The notes: generated from the sequence alone by a model not told the origin. A DNA stretch of 41,120 nt from Priapulus caudatus (GCF_000485595.1 NW_014577156.1:512212-553331), one strand, 5' to 3'. Positions 29,380-39,637 are shown, numbered from the stretch's first letter. Program-made: numbers and translations.

Positions 29380-30641
29380 TCACTCGATTGACATCGTGCA
29401 TATTTGCTGTTTCTCTCCAGAGTCCTGGCACCATGTAATGTTGCTGTCTTCATTGGCAAGCTGTGCATTCTGAAGGCCTGGGTAGCGTATTCTCATGAGG
29501 TTATGAAGGCAGACGCAAGCCTCGATGATGAGGCTCACTGTCTTGGGAGTTTGCTGCATGGTGTGAGTAGAAGCTGCCACTCTCTGGGCCAGTATGCCGA
29601 ATGCATTTTCACCACGCGTCTCCCTCTGAGATCCTGTAGTTGGTGATCATCTCTTCCCTTGTCTTGCCGCGGTGTGAGTATGGCTTCATAAGGTATGTTC
29701 TCAGTCCAAAAGCATCGTCTCCCAGGAAAAAGTACGGCATGTTCCTGTCACTCGTTCGGCATGGATCTGGATCAGGAAAGCCAATGGATCCATCTCTAAC
29801 AGTCTTTCAATTCCGATTCGTTGTAGATTTGGATGCGTCTGACTGTGTGCCCTATCCACCACGTCTATCCACACAAACTTGTAGTCGCAATCACCAAAGC
29901 CATAAGCACCACGGAAAAGAAGCCTTATAGGTATATACAATGAGCCAGAGTTCCGTGGGCATCTGATGGCCACATGTTTTCCGTCGATGCACCGCAGGCA
30001 TGGGGCACATTCCATTTTCCGGAAATCTTCGCAATGGCATGCCATTCCTCTGGCATCGTAGGACACGAAATGACCTCCTCTTTGTGTTCTCTCTACAATA
30101 GCCTGGCACACCTCTGGAACCAACAGCGATATGGTGTTGCGGCCACTCTGAAGTCATACTGAATGTGAGGATATTTATCACCCGATGCTAGATGCCTTAT
30201 GGTGATTGCCAGTTTCAGTCCTGGTTCAAGTGTTTTCTGTATCGGGTGTTCTGCTTCTGGATTCTCGGCCCCATTCTGACAAGCAGTCATCGAACATCTC
30301 CGGAGCATCTCAGGAAGTTAAGAAGTATGCTTGATCTTCCATGCGGAGCTCAGCATGAGGCGCATCATAGTGACCATAGAGAAGTCTTTCTACGAAGCCA
30401 CGGACGCACCCAGCAAGATCTTGTTGTCTTCTATTCTCCTCCTCGTCCTCCTCAGCATGATGAGGGCTTGGCAATCAAGTAGTTCGAGTTCTTCTACGAG
30501 AAACATGGCATGGAGTAGTGTTGCCTTATCCATAGTGGACACTGAACTGGTGGGCTGGCAGGTAGCACCCCAAATTAAAACGTATGAAACGTATTGACAT
30601 CGTGCTGAGAACAGGGCGACAATTTTCACGCCACCCGACAC
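29380..30641 (-). pseudogene. PIF/Harbinger DDE transposase, frameshifted
   Basis: Read on the - strand, pieces in several frames follow HARBI1-like order. First comes an N-terminal part with DKATLLHAMFLVEE, then LAITIRHLASGDKY (about 30205-30160). CLRCIDGKHVAIRCPRNSGS follows (29950-30000) with the first catalytic Asp, then YKFVWIDV, then a QSDAS segment near 29832-29845 that should hold the second Asp. Next are MPYFFLGDDAFGLRTYLMKP (29735-29680) and AFGILAQR (about 29585-29608). At least three frameshifts are needed. At 29609-29612 the codon expected to be the catalytic Glu of RVVENAFG has lost a base. Known active relatives have about 350-450 residues; this span would have encoded about 400. 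Confidence 0.85.
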
Positions 30642-31027
30642 GCTTGCGAACGACCATTAAGTTCGTACTATGCTTCGAGTTACGTGGCGCTACTACGCCA
30701 CTGCTTCCACGTCTCTAATACGCCCGCACTGCGCTGTATTTCCGCCACGCGCGCACCACGATTAGTTTGGCCACGCTCCCCACGCTCATGCTGACTGCAC
30801 CGCGCACGATCACGATCGCAGTACGTCCATATACGTCCACACTGCGTTCTACACGTTTTCACCACGCTCTTAGAGCGTAGTACGCGCGTAGTGAGATCGG
30901 GGCCCTGGTGTGACTGGGGTATTAGCGAGATATTCGCCTGTGTGAACAACGACACAATTAGCTCACTATTATCTCCGCTATTAGCGGGCTGAGCAGCGCG
31001 GTTTTTTCTTGTGTGTGAACGCGCCTA

Positions 31028-31920
31028 ATATCTACTCAAGATAATATGGATAATTCGGAACATAATATATCATAATATTATAATATTCTATTTGCAAGTA
31101 TCTATACATTGTATCACAGCATATTGCACAGATGCGTTAATGGTATGAAAATATACGCAGAAAAGTATAAAATACTGCTAATAATACTCAGTGATAGGCA
31201 GATACACCATAATAATAAACTTGATACTTTTAATAAAAATTTGACAGTGTACTATGTTACCCATAACTCTGATCATATGGATTAGAGACGTGGAACATGA
31301 AGAAGGCCCTGCAGGACCGGCTTGATGGCACATACACTCGGCTTCTTATGAGAGTTCAGAACATCAGCTGGCGGGAACACAAAACAAAAGCAGAGATCTA
31401 TGGTAGTAGTAGTAGTAGTAGTAGTACTATGTTATTGCAACTCGTCACGTGTTGAGAGGCTATGGAAGATGCAATGTTGATTTCAATCCCAAATGATTAT
31501 GCAAACTGATGTACAATGCAGCATAGATTTTACAGAGACAATGTATTCTTCCCTTAATCACCACTACTAAGCATAATTACACAATTTATCAGTATTCCAG
31601 TCACTATAACAAAAAATATCACATTGTTACAAATGAAATTGTTACTTAGAAACCGGCAACTGTTCAAATGTAGGAAAATGGGAGCACTGTTAGAATATGT
31701 GATGAAATGGTACAACAGGGCCTATATCAGATACTTATATATACTTATTATACATTAATATATCATATAAATAATGCATTCCTCATACAGTAAATACAAA
31801 TAATACAAGGCAATTGTTTAGACACCCAAAACAAGGAAGTAACACATACATAAATCAGAGCTGTATACATAGACAAAACATGCGTAACTGCATGTGGATA
31901 TGATGAAACAGGAGTAATGG
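31028..31920. other. Region downstream of Spindly, no gene recognised
   Basis: AT-rich intergenic sequence with an (AGT)n run at 31404-31428. It probably includes the Spindly 3' UTR (reading leftward from 31920), but I find no clean AATAAA on the - strand close to the stop. Confidence 0.4.
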
Positions 31921-32069
31921 TTACTGCTGGTTGCATTCTGCATTGTTCTCCCTTTGATATGCATGTGCATCAACCAAGCGTTTCTGGTTTTGTATTCCCC
32001 TCTTTCGACCTCCTGGAATGGGCTTAGCACATTGTGGTTCGTCTATAGTTCCTCTTTCTTCTTCTTCTT
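31921..32069 (-). CDS. SPDL1: Spindly exon 13: C terminus with CNQQ
   Basis: Acceptor tttattgcag, then a poly-Glu start, RGTIDEPQCAKPIPGGRKRG and a tail ending AECNQQ before TAA (31923-31921). Human Spindly ends CPQQ and is farnesylated on that Cys; CNQQ has the same Cys-X-X-Gln form accepted by farnesyltransferase. Confidence 0.88.
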
Positions 32070-35000
32070 CTGCAATAAATATAACATTAAAAATTAGAAT
32101 GACAAATTATATCATGGTATTTTTTACAGTGGCTACGCATCCGGTTATCCATTACAAAGCTCAGCACAGATTCCTAAATCCACGTCACAATTAGGCCACG
32201 CCCTCTTTTAAATCGTTGATTTTACTGGATTTACTATTGTGTCAAAAGTTACAAACACACATTTTTTTGATAAAATACCTAAAGGTAAGTTGTTTGTTTT
32301 TTACTGAAAATATATAGTTTGGTTCACATAAGACATTGGCCTCTGACATCACACCTCGTGATTGTGCTGCTACCCTGACAAAGTTGCGCTTTTGCCGATT
32401 TATTTTGCACGTTATAGACCGAGAGCTAATCACAAATGTGCAATTATATTTATACCCAACTCCTATTTAACCGAACGATTTTTATTTTAGGACAAAATCG
32501 TCCATATTATAACTGAATCTAAAAGTTGTTTATAATATATTGCAATCCTTCTCCTTCCTCTTAAATTAATAAATAAGAAACACTCCTGCATGGCCTGTAG
32601 CCTGCAGCCGAAAAGTTGCAATGCAAAACTTTGAAAGCAGATGAGCTAGTAGTAGCGCCACCGTCGTTGTACGCAACTATACAGCCGTTAGTTTTTTTAA
32701 AACATTAAAAAATATATTTATAATAAATATTGAATGATGGAATTTTTTATTTAGTGTAATTTAAACTTATTTCAACTGAAAATGCAAGGAATCTAAGGTC
32801 ATGTATCCCTTTAAATCAGGAATCTATATTTTTTACCTTCTTTGTCTATTGAGGAAGGGCTGAAAGACACAAGTCTTGTTCTCTTCTTCTCTATCACAAC
32901 TTCATCACTCTTTTCTGGTAGTGTACTAAATTTTCCTTCTAAAATGAATTAGTGTCATGTTTGGTAAACGGTGACAAATATGCCAATTTGCCAGTGTTTT
33001 GAATAAAGTAATACATTCACTTAAAACATCAAGACTCTTTATTCACATTCTCAGTAAATGCGTATATTTTATCATATGAAAAAATACCCACCATTGACCT
33101 TCAATTCGTTATTACTAGTTTTTGCTTCAGTGCGTTTGGAAATATTGTGTTCCTTTAGACTGAAAGCTTCCTTTGTAGGAGGCTTCAGTGCTATCTTCTC
33201 TATTCTGGCTCCTGTGGCATTTACAGTATCATTGCTCTGCTGGTTTTTGTCACCTACAAAAACAAGTTTAACAAATACAACAACAACAGATAAATTTAAA
33301 TAAGGTGGCTTGCATGCCAAACCTTTACTACCAAAGCTCTTAATTCTCACATGCTTTGCTGCAATTGCCCTTGCATCTACTACATGTATAAAAAAATTTA
33401 ACCGGTCAGGTCTAATTTCTGCACATCTGTTAATTCACACTACTGCCAACACTCAAAATGTACATGTTCAATTAATAACCAGGCAATCTTTTTATCAGGT
33501 TAGGATGAACAATGCAACAGGCTGTTCTCTTGCAGGAATGCATGTATGCTAGAACAATAATACTTCTTATTAATATAGAGCAACTAAAGAAAAATATAAC
33601 GTAATAAAAGCACCAACACGAATGCACGCACGTACACGCACATGCACGCACGCACCTTGTTGGACATCTCTGGCCTGCAGTTTCACCTGGAGACGCACGT
33701 TGACTGCCTGAAGCTTTGACACAGTGGCCTGCGACTCACTGAGTCTCCGTTCACATTGCAAGAGCTTATCCGTCTCAGCTATCAGCTGAAAACGCTTGTA
33801 CTCCAACTGCTTTGATAAACTCAGCTTCTCCTTCCTATTGCAGGAGTTAATCACGCAAAGGGTTAATATTGTATTCATAAAGTCCCTAGATGCTAAAGAC
33901 CCTGCTTTAGTATTAGTTGATTAATAAATATATTACACACTAAAAAAGAATGTACTCGTTAAACAATCCTGTTTTAATATATTCGTTTGTAACACTACCT
34001 TGAAAATGAATGCTGAGATATAATACAAATTCACAGATTTTACTATAGGTAATAAATTTTATAATGAAGTAGTATGATGGTGGATGTACAAGACAGCCTA
34101 ATAAAAGATTTCTTTCAGCAAACCTGTCACACTCACTCAGCTCGTTCAAGCAAACTGTCCATGGCAGCAGCGCATTGTTTTACATCTTCCTCTTTCTAAA
34201 AAAGAAGTTTAAAACAATATACAGTAATTTTTTCATCTACCAAAAGTTTTCGTAGGTACTTTGAGACTCTACAATATAAAACTTTGATGGAACAACTTAT
34301 TTATAAGCAACACAAATACTGTTAATAAAACTGACAAAATTTATTACGAGTCTACGGGAACATAGGGAAATAGCAACTGTGCATAGAGATAAACTGCAGA
34401 TGTGAGACCTAAGGGAGAGTTCGATAGCAAGTCTAACCAGCATTACCCTTTTTGCGCTGAGAATCTGAATTTGGTGAGTGAGATCAATAATCTCACTCTG
34501 GGCCTGACACAGCTGCTGGTTGAGTCGGGTCAACTGAGTACTGTCCACACGCTGGCTGCACATCTGCATCACAGAAGCAAGTTGTACCTGCAAGTGAGAA
34601 CGGAGTAGTCAGTAATTTTAATTAAAAAATTATGCAATTTGAGTATTTTTTGTACTTATCTAAACCTCCGTCTCTCTCCCCCCCTCTCTCTCATTGTTTG
34701 TCTGTCTCTTTCTCTCTCCCCTTCTCTTTTTCTCTCACTTCCACCACACCTCTCCCTATATTTGTGTAGCTCCCTCTCTATATATTTCTAGCACAAAACA
34801 GCTGATTTGTTTCTGATCTGAACTCAATACCTTTAATTTGCTGAGGTGATCCTTTGCCAACGAATACTTTTCGTTAAGGGAGTCATTCTGGTTTATTAAA
34901 GACTTTACATGTTCTTCTAGATTCACACGCCGGTCATCAACCTACAGCGAATAAAGGCAAATGATGCAAAGCTATCTACAACAGGAAAATTAAAAAGCTT

Positions 35001-38000
35001 TAAATTTCTATGTACACCAAACAGCAGTGATTGCAAAGTTCTTGTTGATATAAAAGCACTGGAAATCAAGGCATATCACATACTAGCAACTTGGATAATT
35101 TTTAACAATCATAATGGATTCATCTCACGTGACTCATATACTCAACCAAACAATACATGAATTGTCAGAGCTAGTGGTCCCAACTATGGACGGACACATT
35201 TTTCTGACACAAGTTACTCTTGATTTTTCTTCTCAAAGTGCCAACTACATTCAAGAATACAAGGTAAAGACTTTTACTTCCGCAAAGATGGATGAGATCT
35301 TGCTGTTGACAGTTGCTGATGAGATCTGGGATGACGACAGTCGTTGTATTTCCCAGTCCAACTCGTCCACTTCATCCTTATATTTCTAAAGGGAACAGAC
35401 AAATGTTGTACTTATTATGTATAACTTGCTTTTCTATTAAGAGAGTATGATATTTATAATAAGTATTATCATATCCTGACACTACGTTTATATTCATCAT
35501 TTACTATAAAGAGTGAGGCACCATAATATTATGATAGTCGGTGAGCCAGTCATTGTGCATTAACTTCTTGTAGAATACCATTAAATGGATTAGCTTTGCA
35601 TTACTAGACAGACATGTGAGCAGTGTGACAGTAAAGAAAGTGCTTAAACTTGCTTGGAATGTAGGGTGTAACATTATATACTATTTCATTAGAATTAGTT
35701 AATTTCATAAAATGTGTGAAAAATCGGGCAAAGTTACATCAATTCAGTCTGTATACCAACACTGAACTCTCATAAATCGTCATCAGAAGCTGACAAGCTA
35801 CATTAAGTCGAATTAGAAATTCACTGCAAACATTACATATCAAGTGTAATTCTAATCCAAAGACAACAAGAGCCTTAAAGTATATAATATTCTGGGCGAC
35901 TAATAATTGGTTTATCAACCTGTTGTGATTGACAGGCAGCCATCGCCAAGCAGCATTGTGATAGAACCTTATATAGACAAAGCTTTGTAATGAAGTGCCG
36001 CTAAAGCTAGCAGCACACTTCACCATTTTCGTTGCTCGTACAGGCAATTTTCGTGGTCGGCAATTTTTGTGGCCGTTGCCGCGTCACAGCACACTTCACC
36101 ACAAGTTGCCACCACGAGCAATTTTCGTGGTGAGAAATCAAATCGGTTTGATTCTTAGCAACTCGTGGTCACCACTAAATTTCTGTGGTGAGTGGTCGTT
36201 ACCGGTCCCCGCACACTTGGCCATTTTTGTGGCGACCACGAAAATTGCCTGTACCAGCAACGAAAATGGTGAAGTTTGCTGCCCGCTTTAGTTGACAATT
36301 TGGATTGTAGATGTGTTACACCACCTACAAACCCGGTGAGCTTTACCAAATTAGAAACAATATTCAAGGGGGTGTAGTCCTCATGTTTAAGGCAGGATTT
36401 TAAGGATACTCTCAAGGTTTTAGGAAATTTTTTTTAATGATTTTTCATTTTCAACTTTATTCGATGGCTAACACTATGTGCCACCTGTGTACGTGCTCAT
36501 TTCTTCATATAACGGTACATGTGAACTGTCAGAGCGTTTTGCTTGCCCGCGTACATTATAGTACATGTATACATGTACATTATAGTACATTATAGTACAT
36601 TATGGTACATGTGTAGTGAGCCGCGGCTGACGTCATTATGACGTCAGACACATGATACAACCAGCATTTTCACGATATTCACTGAGCCAGTATCCATCAA
36701 CCCCCTATTCCTTATTATCTACTCCTGATCAACATCAACCCTGCTACAGCTGTACTACTACCCTGATCCAATAAGTATCCCACAAGAGCCTAAAATAGTT
36801 CTCACACCTCGCAACGCACCTTACATAAGGCGCGCGTTTGTTGACAGTGACGTCACGCAATGGGCGGGTTCGCGCCATTTGCATGAAATTGCGTTGGTCA
36901 CCTCGTAATATCTGAAAATTTCTCAAGGTGCATGGAACATTTTACCAATTTAGTGGTGTCAGTTAGTCATGGATATGTCGCAGTAAGTACTAACAGTAGA
37001 TATTTCACATACGTTCACCCATTTTGCACACAGGCGGTCACTCATTGTGAAAAATAGAAAAACCCTGATTTCTCCGTTTCGATTTCTGACATAGTAGCCG
37101 ATGTATAAATGGATATTTCTCTGTGATTACAACTCGGATTAATTTAATTTTACACTCGTTTTAATGGTAACATATTGTGGTAAAGAAGTGCGTCAGGGAT
37201 TGTTATTAAGTGCCGTATTTTATTAGTTATGCCTCTTTATTCGCTAAAATTTTTAATTTGAACACACAACTTGATTTTTAAGCAGTTTTTTCCAGTTTTC
37301 TCGGTAAATATGAAAATAAAAAAAAATCCTGACGCACTATTTTGGTCCATATTGTGCTTAACATGTAGCAAAAATTTTGTATCCTCACTCTTTCTGTTAG
37401 TTGAGATATATCTAAAATACCATTTTTACATAAAAATTCAAAATTTGTGTAGTAACATAATTAGGTGAGGGAAATTTCATGAAATTTTTTGGCTTGAGCA
37501 TAGAGATATATCTCCTCTATAAATAAAACAAGTGATTGATTCGATTCATTCGCCAATAAACGTTTAATCTTCATTAGAGCAATACCCATGCAAAAGGTGG
37601 AGAGTATCCTTAAATCAAGTGCATACATGGCTCTTGCTGTTCCTACCTCTACTTGACCACGAGAGCTCGCATTTTCAATCTTAACTGACTCCAACTCTTC
37701 CTCGCGCCTCTCCAGCGCCTTCTGCACGTGTATGAGCTCTCCTTGAAGTTTTGCAATGGCAGTTTCAAGAGTTGATACTTTGCCCTCCAGGACAACCTGC
37801 AAAAAAATTACAGCTTACCATCCAACTTTTAAATTGAATTAATTTTGTTAGTCTTTTCAGTTTTACAATAAAAATCTACCGTATTAAATGCAAATAAATG
37901 GTCTACTCCAAATTAATACACAGATATTTATAATTTTACGCTATATTTTTACATACTTTATGCTAAACTTCAGCTTAAAACAGTATTGATTATTTAATAA

Positions 38001-39637
38001 CTTATTCAATAATGAATAAGCAATAACTTGTATTAAAGGACCTAATATCAAATAATATACAAACTATACAATAATAGCTCAATAATACAAATAAATAACA
38101 ATATCAATAAACATAATAACAATAACTTAATTAATCACAACTAATTAATAATTTGCACTCAGCATGTCCCACCTTCTCGGTGCGCAGATCGTTGCACGTT
38201 ATCTGGAGAGCGATCAGCTCATCGTTCTCGCACTGCAGTGTCAGGTTATGCTGCGTTTCATTCTGCTGCACCTGCAGCTGCAGTCTCAGCTTCTCTGCAA
38301 CCTGCTGCTGCTCCTGCAGCTGCTCCTGCAGCCTCATCTCCCGCTCCTTCGCCTCACCGGCCGTCGTCTCAAGCTAAGATAACAGACGCTGACTTTTTAA
38401 TGTGACGGTGCATATTGATAGAATGTTGGAGGGGTTTCGTAACGCTAGCAGTTTCAGCTCGTAAAACTCATAAGCTATGGAAACAGCAACGAAAAGAACT
38501 CTTAATTTTGCTGGGTGATGGACGTTTGGCAGGAATGGCAAGCTATCGTTGCTGCCTTAGGTGCCGCCAGGATGTAGAAGGGTTAATGCAAAATAACATT
38601 AATATATTATGTAACTGTAAAATTTAGACTGAAAGTGCAGAGTCTCATACCCATCCACGCCCATGCTGGCAACATTCAATTAAAATGAAGCTTACATATA
38701 ATCATTATTGCAGCATGAACTCATAAGATTTTATAGAGTGTCACTTTTATTAACAGTAATAATTTTTTAATGTATCTCGTCCCTAAATGAATGAACGTCA
38801 AAGGTTTGGACCTGCCGTCTCAGTTCCTCGACACGTGCACCATGCTCTAGTTCCAGATGGCGCTGCTTGTCCAACTCCTCCTGCTTCAGTGTTCGCTCAA
38901 GGGTTTCAATATCTTCATGTTGAGACTTGTTCGCTAACGTCAATTCTTTGACCTTGCCACGTAGGGCATAGGTCTCCTGCTCAAGTTCCTGACACATATA
39001 TATGGAAATGATTAGACATAAAAGCTGAGATAAAGCCAAACACATTGAACGTACTTGTATGCAGCTAGATATTAGGTTAAAACAACAACATCACTTTAAC
39101 TTTCAACAGACATGAAAAAAACCTATTTAGTTTAAACAGGAAATGCCTTAGGAAGTTCATCTTAGCCTAATAATGATCTGAAATTGTACCAATCACGCAT
39201 TCAGGTGCCACTCACATCACATACACCAGTACACCCCCAGTTGTATTCTGGTGTCCAAAGCATCTATACCACTTTTTCTTGTTTCTACTATAGTAACCCA
39301 GCATACAGCTTGGCTGGTAACAAAGCTGAGCTATGTCAGACTTTACATAACACTCAGAACGTTTTACAACCTTAGCCAAATTCCCACATTTACACGTCAA
39401 TACGGAAGTATCCCAGAGAATAGTCATTCTCACCTCAATTTGAGTTTCCCTAGTTTTAGACTGTCTATCCATTTCAATAGACAGCTCCTGGTTCTGTTCC
39501 AAGAGCTGCTTGCCGAACATGGCTGCGGTCCGAGCATTCTTGTCGAGTTGCTCCAATTCCTCCTTGAGGTTTGCTAGCTCCTTGTCTTTTAGAGCAATGA
39601 GATTATGCAGTATCTGTGCATCTTCAGGAGCTTCCAT
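31921..39637 (-). CDS. SPDL1: Spindly (SPDL1) dynein-dynactin kinetochore adaptor, 13 exons, complete coding region
   Basis: On the - strand, exons 39637-39434, 38988-38812, 38373-38173, 37796-37647, 35385-35278, 34941-34831, 34587-34447, 34195-34137, 33834-33656, 33379-33323, 33253-33092, 32938-32837 and 32069-31921 join in phase to about 599 residues (human SPDL1: 605). Three family landmarks are present. A CC1 box, AAMFGKQLLEQNQEL (residues 38-52), contacts dynein light intermediate chain. A Spindly box, SSIFAEVDDRR (about residues 275-285), binds the dynactin pointed end. The C-terminal CNQQ is like the human CPQQ that is farnesylated for RZZ binding at kinetochores. Most of the rest is heptad coiled coil. 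In mitosis the protein recruits dynein to kinetochores and silences the checkpoint. Start: the ATG at 39637 lies 3 nt after an acceptor, so a 5' UTR intron is likely. It is convergent with SSBP. Confidence 0.92.
32837..32938 (-). CDS. SPDL1: Spindly exon 12: basic motif
   Basis: Acceptor ttcattttag, 34 codons beginning GKFSTLPEKSDEVVIEKKRT and ending SIDKE, phase 1-1, donor gtaaaa. EKKRTRLVSFSP is comparable to VLKKRREVLP in the human tail and has a Ser-Pro that could be a mitotic CDK site (inference). Confidence 0.82.
33092..33253 (-). CDS. SPDL1: Spindly exon 11: disordered C-terminal region
   Basis: Acceptor gtttttgtag, 54 codons from GDKNQQSNDTVNATGARIEK to NNELKVN, phase 1-1, donor gtgggt. 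Polar, Lys/Ser/Asn-rich and not coiled coil, as expected for the C-terminal tail of Spindly. Confidence 0.8.
33323..33379 (-). CDS. SPDL1: Spindly exon 10 (57 nt), probable
   Basis: Acceptor tacatgtag, 19 codons VDARAIAAKHVRIKSFGSK, symmetric phase 1-1, donor gtttgg (weak). A nearby acceptor three bases inside would drop Val. As it is symmetric, it may be skipped or constitutive; the low-complexity neighbourhood and weak donor lower confidence. Confidence 0.55.
33656..33834 (-). CDS. SPDL1: Spindly exon 9: end of coiled coil
   Basis: Acceptor ctgcaatag, then EKEKLSLSKQLEYKRFQLIA through ANVRLQVKLQAR-type heptads to VQQ plus one base (phase 1), donor gtgcgt. The pattern E(K/R)xLxxxERxLxxSExxxxxLxxxxxxLxxKL matches the corresponding human segment (DIERKLFANERCLQLSESENMKLRAKLDELK). 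Confidence 0.88.
34137..34195 (-). CDS. SPDL1: Spindly exon 8 (59 nt)
   Basis: Acceptor ttttttag region, KEEDVKQCAAAMDSLLERA plus two bases (phase 2), donor gtgagt. It precedes exon 9 in matching phase. Confidence 0.82.
34447..34587 (-). CDS. SPDL1: Spindly exon 7: coiled coil
   Basis: Acceptor cacttgcag, 47 codons from VQLASVMQMCSQRVDSTQLT to SAKR, donor gtaatg. It resembles LQIATLLQMKGSQTEFEQQERL of human Spindly directly after the segment above. Confidence 0.88.
34660..34745. repeat. CT-rich low-complexity tract in Spindly intron
   Basis: TCTCTC, CCCCCTCTC and GTCTGTCTC runs between exons 6 and 7. Confidence 0.85.
34831..34941 (-). CDS. SPDL1: Spindly exon 6: VDDRR and following coiled coil
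   Basis: Acceptor tcgctgtag, 37 codons from VDDRRVNLEEHVKSLINQND to LSKLK, donor gtattg. It aligns with VEDRRAAMERQLISM...YQSLKKQ of human Spindly. It is shorter than usual ORF thresholds and was found by phase and homology. Confidence 0.88.
35278..35385 (-). CDS. SPDL1: Spindly exon 5: first half of Spindly box
   Basis: Acceptor tccctttag, 36 codons beginning KYKDEVDELDWEIQRLSSSQ and ending SSIFAE, donor gtaaaa. Phase 0 to 0. The box is divided between this exon (IFAE) and the next (VDDRR). It matches GNSLFAEVEDRR of human Spindly, including the Phe needed for dynactin binding. Confidence 0.88.
36001..36291. mobile_element. 291-bp MITE in Spindly intron 4
   Basis: About 58 bp at each end are inverted copies with roughly five mismatches: CTAAAGCTAGCAGCACACTT...CAATTTTCGTGGTCG against the complement of the right end. 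The interior repeats ACCACGA and TTTTCGTGG motifs. No ORF of transposase type; target duplication not clear. Confidence 0.8.
36540..36612. repeat. GTACATTATA tandem repeat
   Basis: GTACATTATA and variants (GTACATGTATACAT, GTACATTATG) are repeated about six times. AT-rich, palindromic TGTACA cores. Confidence 0.8.
36628..36982 (+). promoter_or_regulatory. Possible promoter or enhancer cluster in Spindly intron 4
   Basis: Two full CRE sites (TGACGTCA) at 36628-36635 and 36639-36646 form a palindrome. A third is at 36848-36855, followed by GGGCGG (36862), the E2F-type TTCGCGCC (36869-36876) and an octamer ATTTGCAT (36877-36884). About 85 bp further on, ATG GAT ATG TCG CA runs into a consensus donor gtaagt (36983), as a short first exon would. 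No partner exon was identified. Motif density is far above its AT-rich surroundings, but motif matches alone do not prove function, and it may belong to an inserted element. Confidence 0.4.
37180..37340. repeat. GTGCGTCAGGRATT inverted pair
   Basis: GTGCGTCAGGGATT at 37188 is inverted as AATCCTGACGCAC at 37325, about 137 bp apart, in AT-rich DNA of Spindly intron 4. Confidence 0.55.
37647..37796 (-). CDS. SPDL1: Spindly exon 4: coiled coil
   Basis: Acceptor tttttgcag, 50 codons from VVLEGKVSTLETAIAKLQGE to SSRGQVE, donor gtagga. Phase 0 to 0. Confidence 0.88.
38173..38373 (-). CDS. SPDL1: Spindly exon 3: coiled coil
   Basis: Acceptor tatcttag, 67 codons from LETTAGEAKEREMRLQEQLQ to NDLRTEK, donor gtggga. 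Phase 0 to 0. Gln-rich coiled coil. The Ser/Cys-rich frames on the + strand over this exon are shadows. Confidence 0.88.
38812..38988 (-). CDS. SPDL1: Spindly exon 2: coiled coil
   Basis: Acceptor tgtgtcag, 59 codons from ELEQETYALRGKVKELTLAN to EELRRQ, donor gtccaa. Phase 0 to 0. Continuous heptads rich in Glu, Lys, Leu and Gln. Confidence 0.88.
39434..39637 (-). CDS. SPDL1: Spindly exon 1 (coding): CC1 box
   Basis: ATG at 39637-39635, 68 codons, donor gtgaga from 39433; an acceptor (ttgtagcag) ends at 39641. It encodes coiled coil with DKNARTAAMFGKQLLEQNQE. The Ala-Ala and Gly of the CC1 box (A38, A39, G42) are intact; these are the residues whose change in human Spindly or BICD blocks dynein binding. 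Here the box looks closer to BICD/BICDR (AAELGKALLE) than human Spindly (AAQYGLQLVE) does. Confidence 0.93.

Larger units (their letters stand above)
28056..30921. mobile_element. Decayed PIF/Harbinger transposon
   Basis: Ends GGGCCCAGTCACACCAG and CTGGTGTGACTGGGGTA share a 14-bp inverted repeat. They are flanked by TTA on both sides (28053-28055 and 30922-30924), the 3-bp target duplication typical of PIF/Harbinger. It carries a transposase pseudogene on - and the start of a basic second protein on +, arranged convergently as in Harbinger elements. Several frameshifts make it inactive in this copy. Confidence 0.85.
27826..31025. mobile_element. Second copy of the GGYGCGTTCACAC MITE, interrupted by a Harbinger element
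   Basis: Left end GGTGCGTTCACACTGGCGCG and right end GTGTGTGAACGCGCC match the solo element at 5567-6016 and are flanked by TA. It is split at 28053 by a 2.87-kb Harbinger-type transposon; the right part resumes at 30922 with TTAGCGAGATATTCGCCTGT. The solo copy has an uninterrupted GATTAGCGCGATTATTCGCC in the same place. Confidence 0.8.

Noticed and set aside
35114-35389. 91-residue + ORF
   Set aside because: Overlaps Spindly exon 5 antisense; no independent support.
38153-38382. + strand Ser/Cys/Leu-rich ORFs
   Set aside because: Antisense shadow of Spindly exon 3, whose - strand coding is firm.
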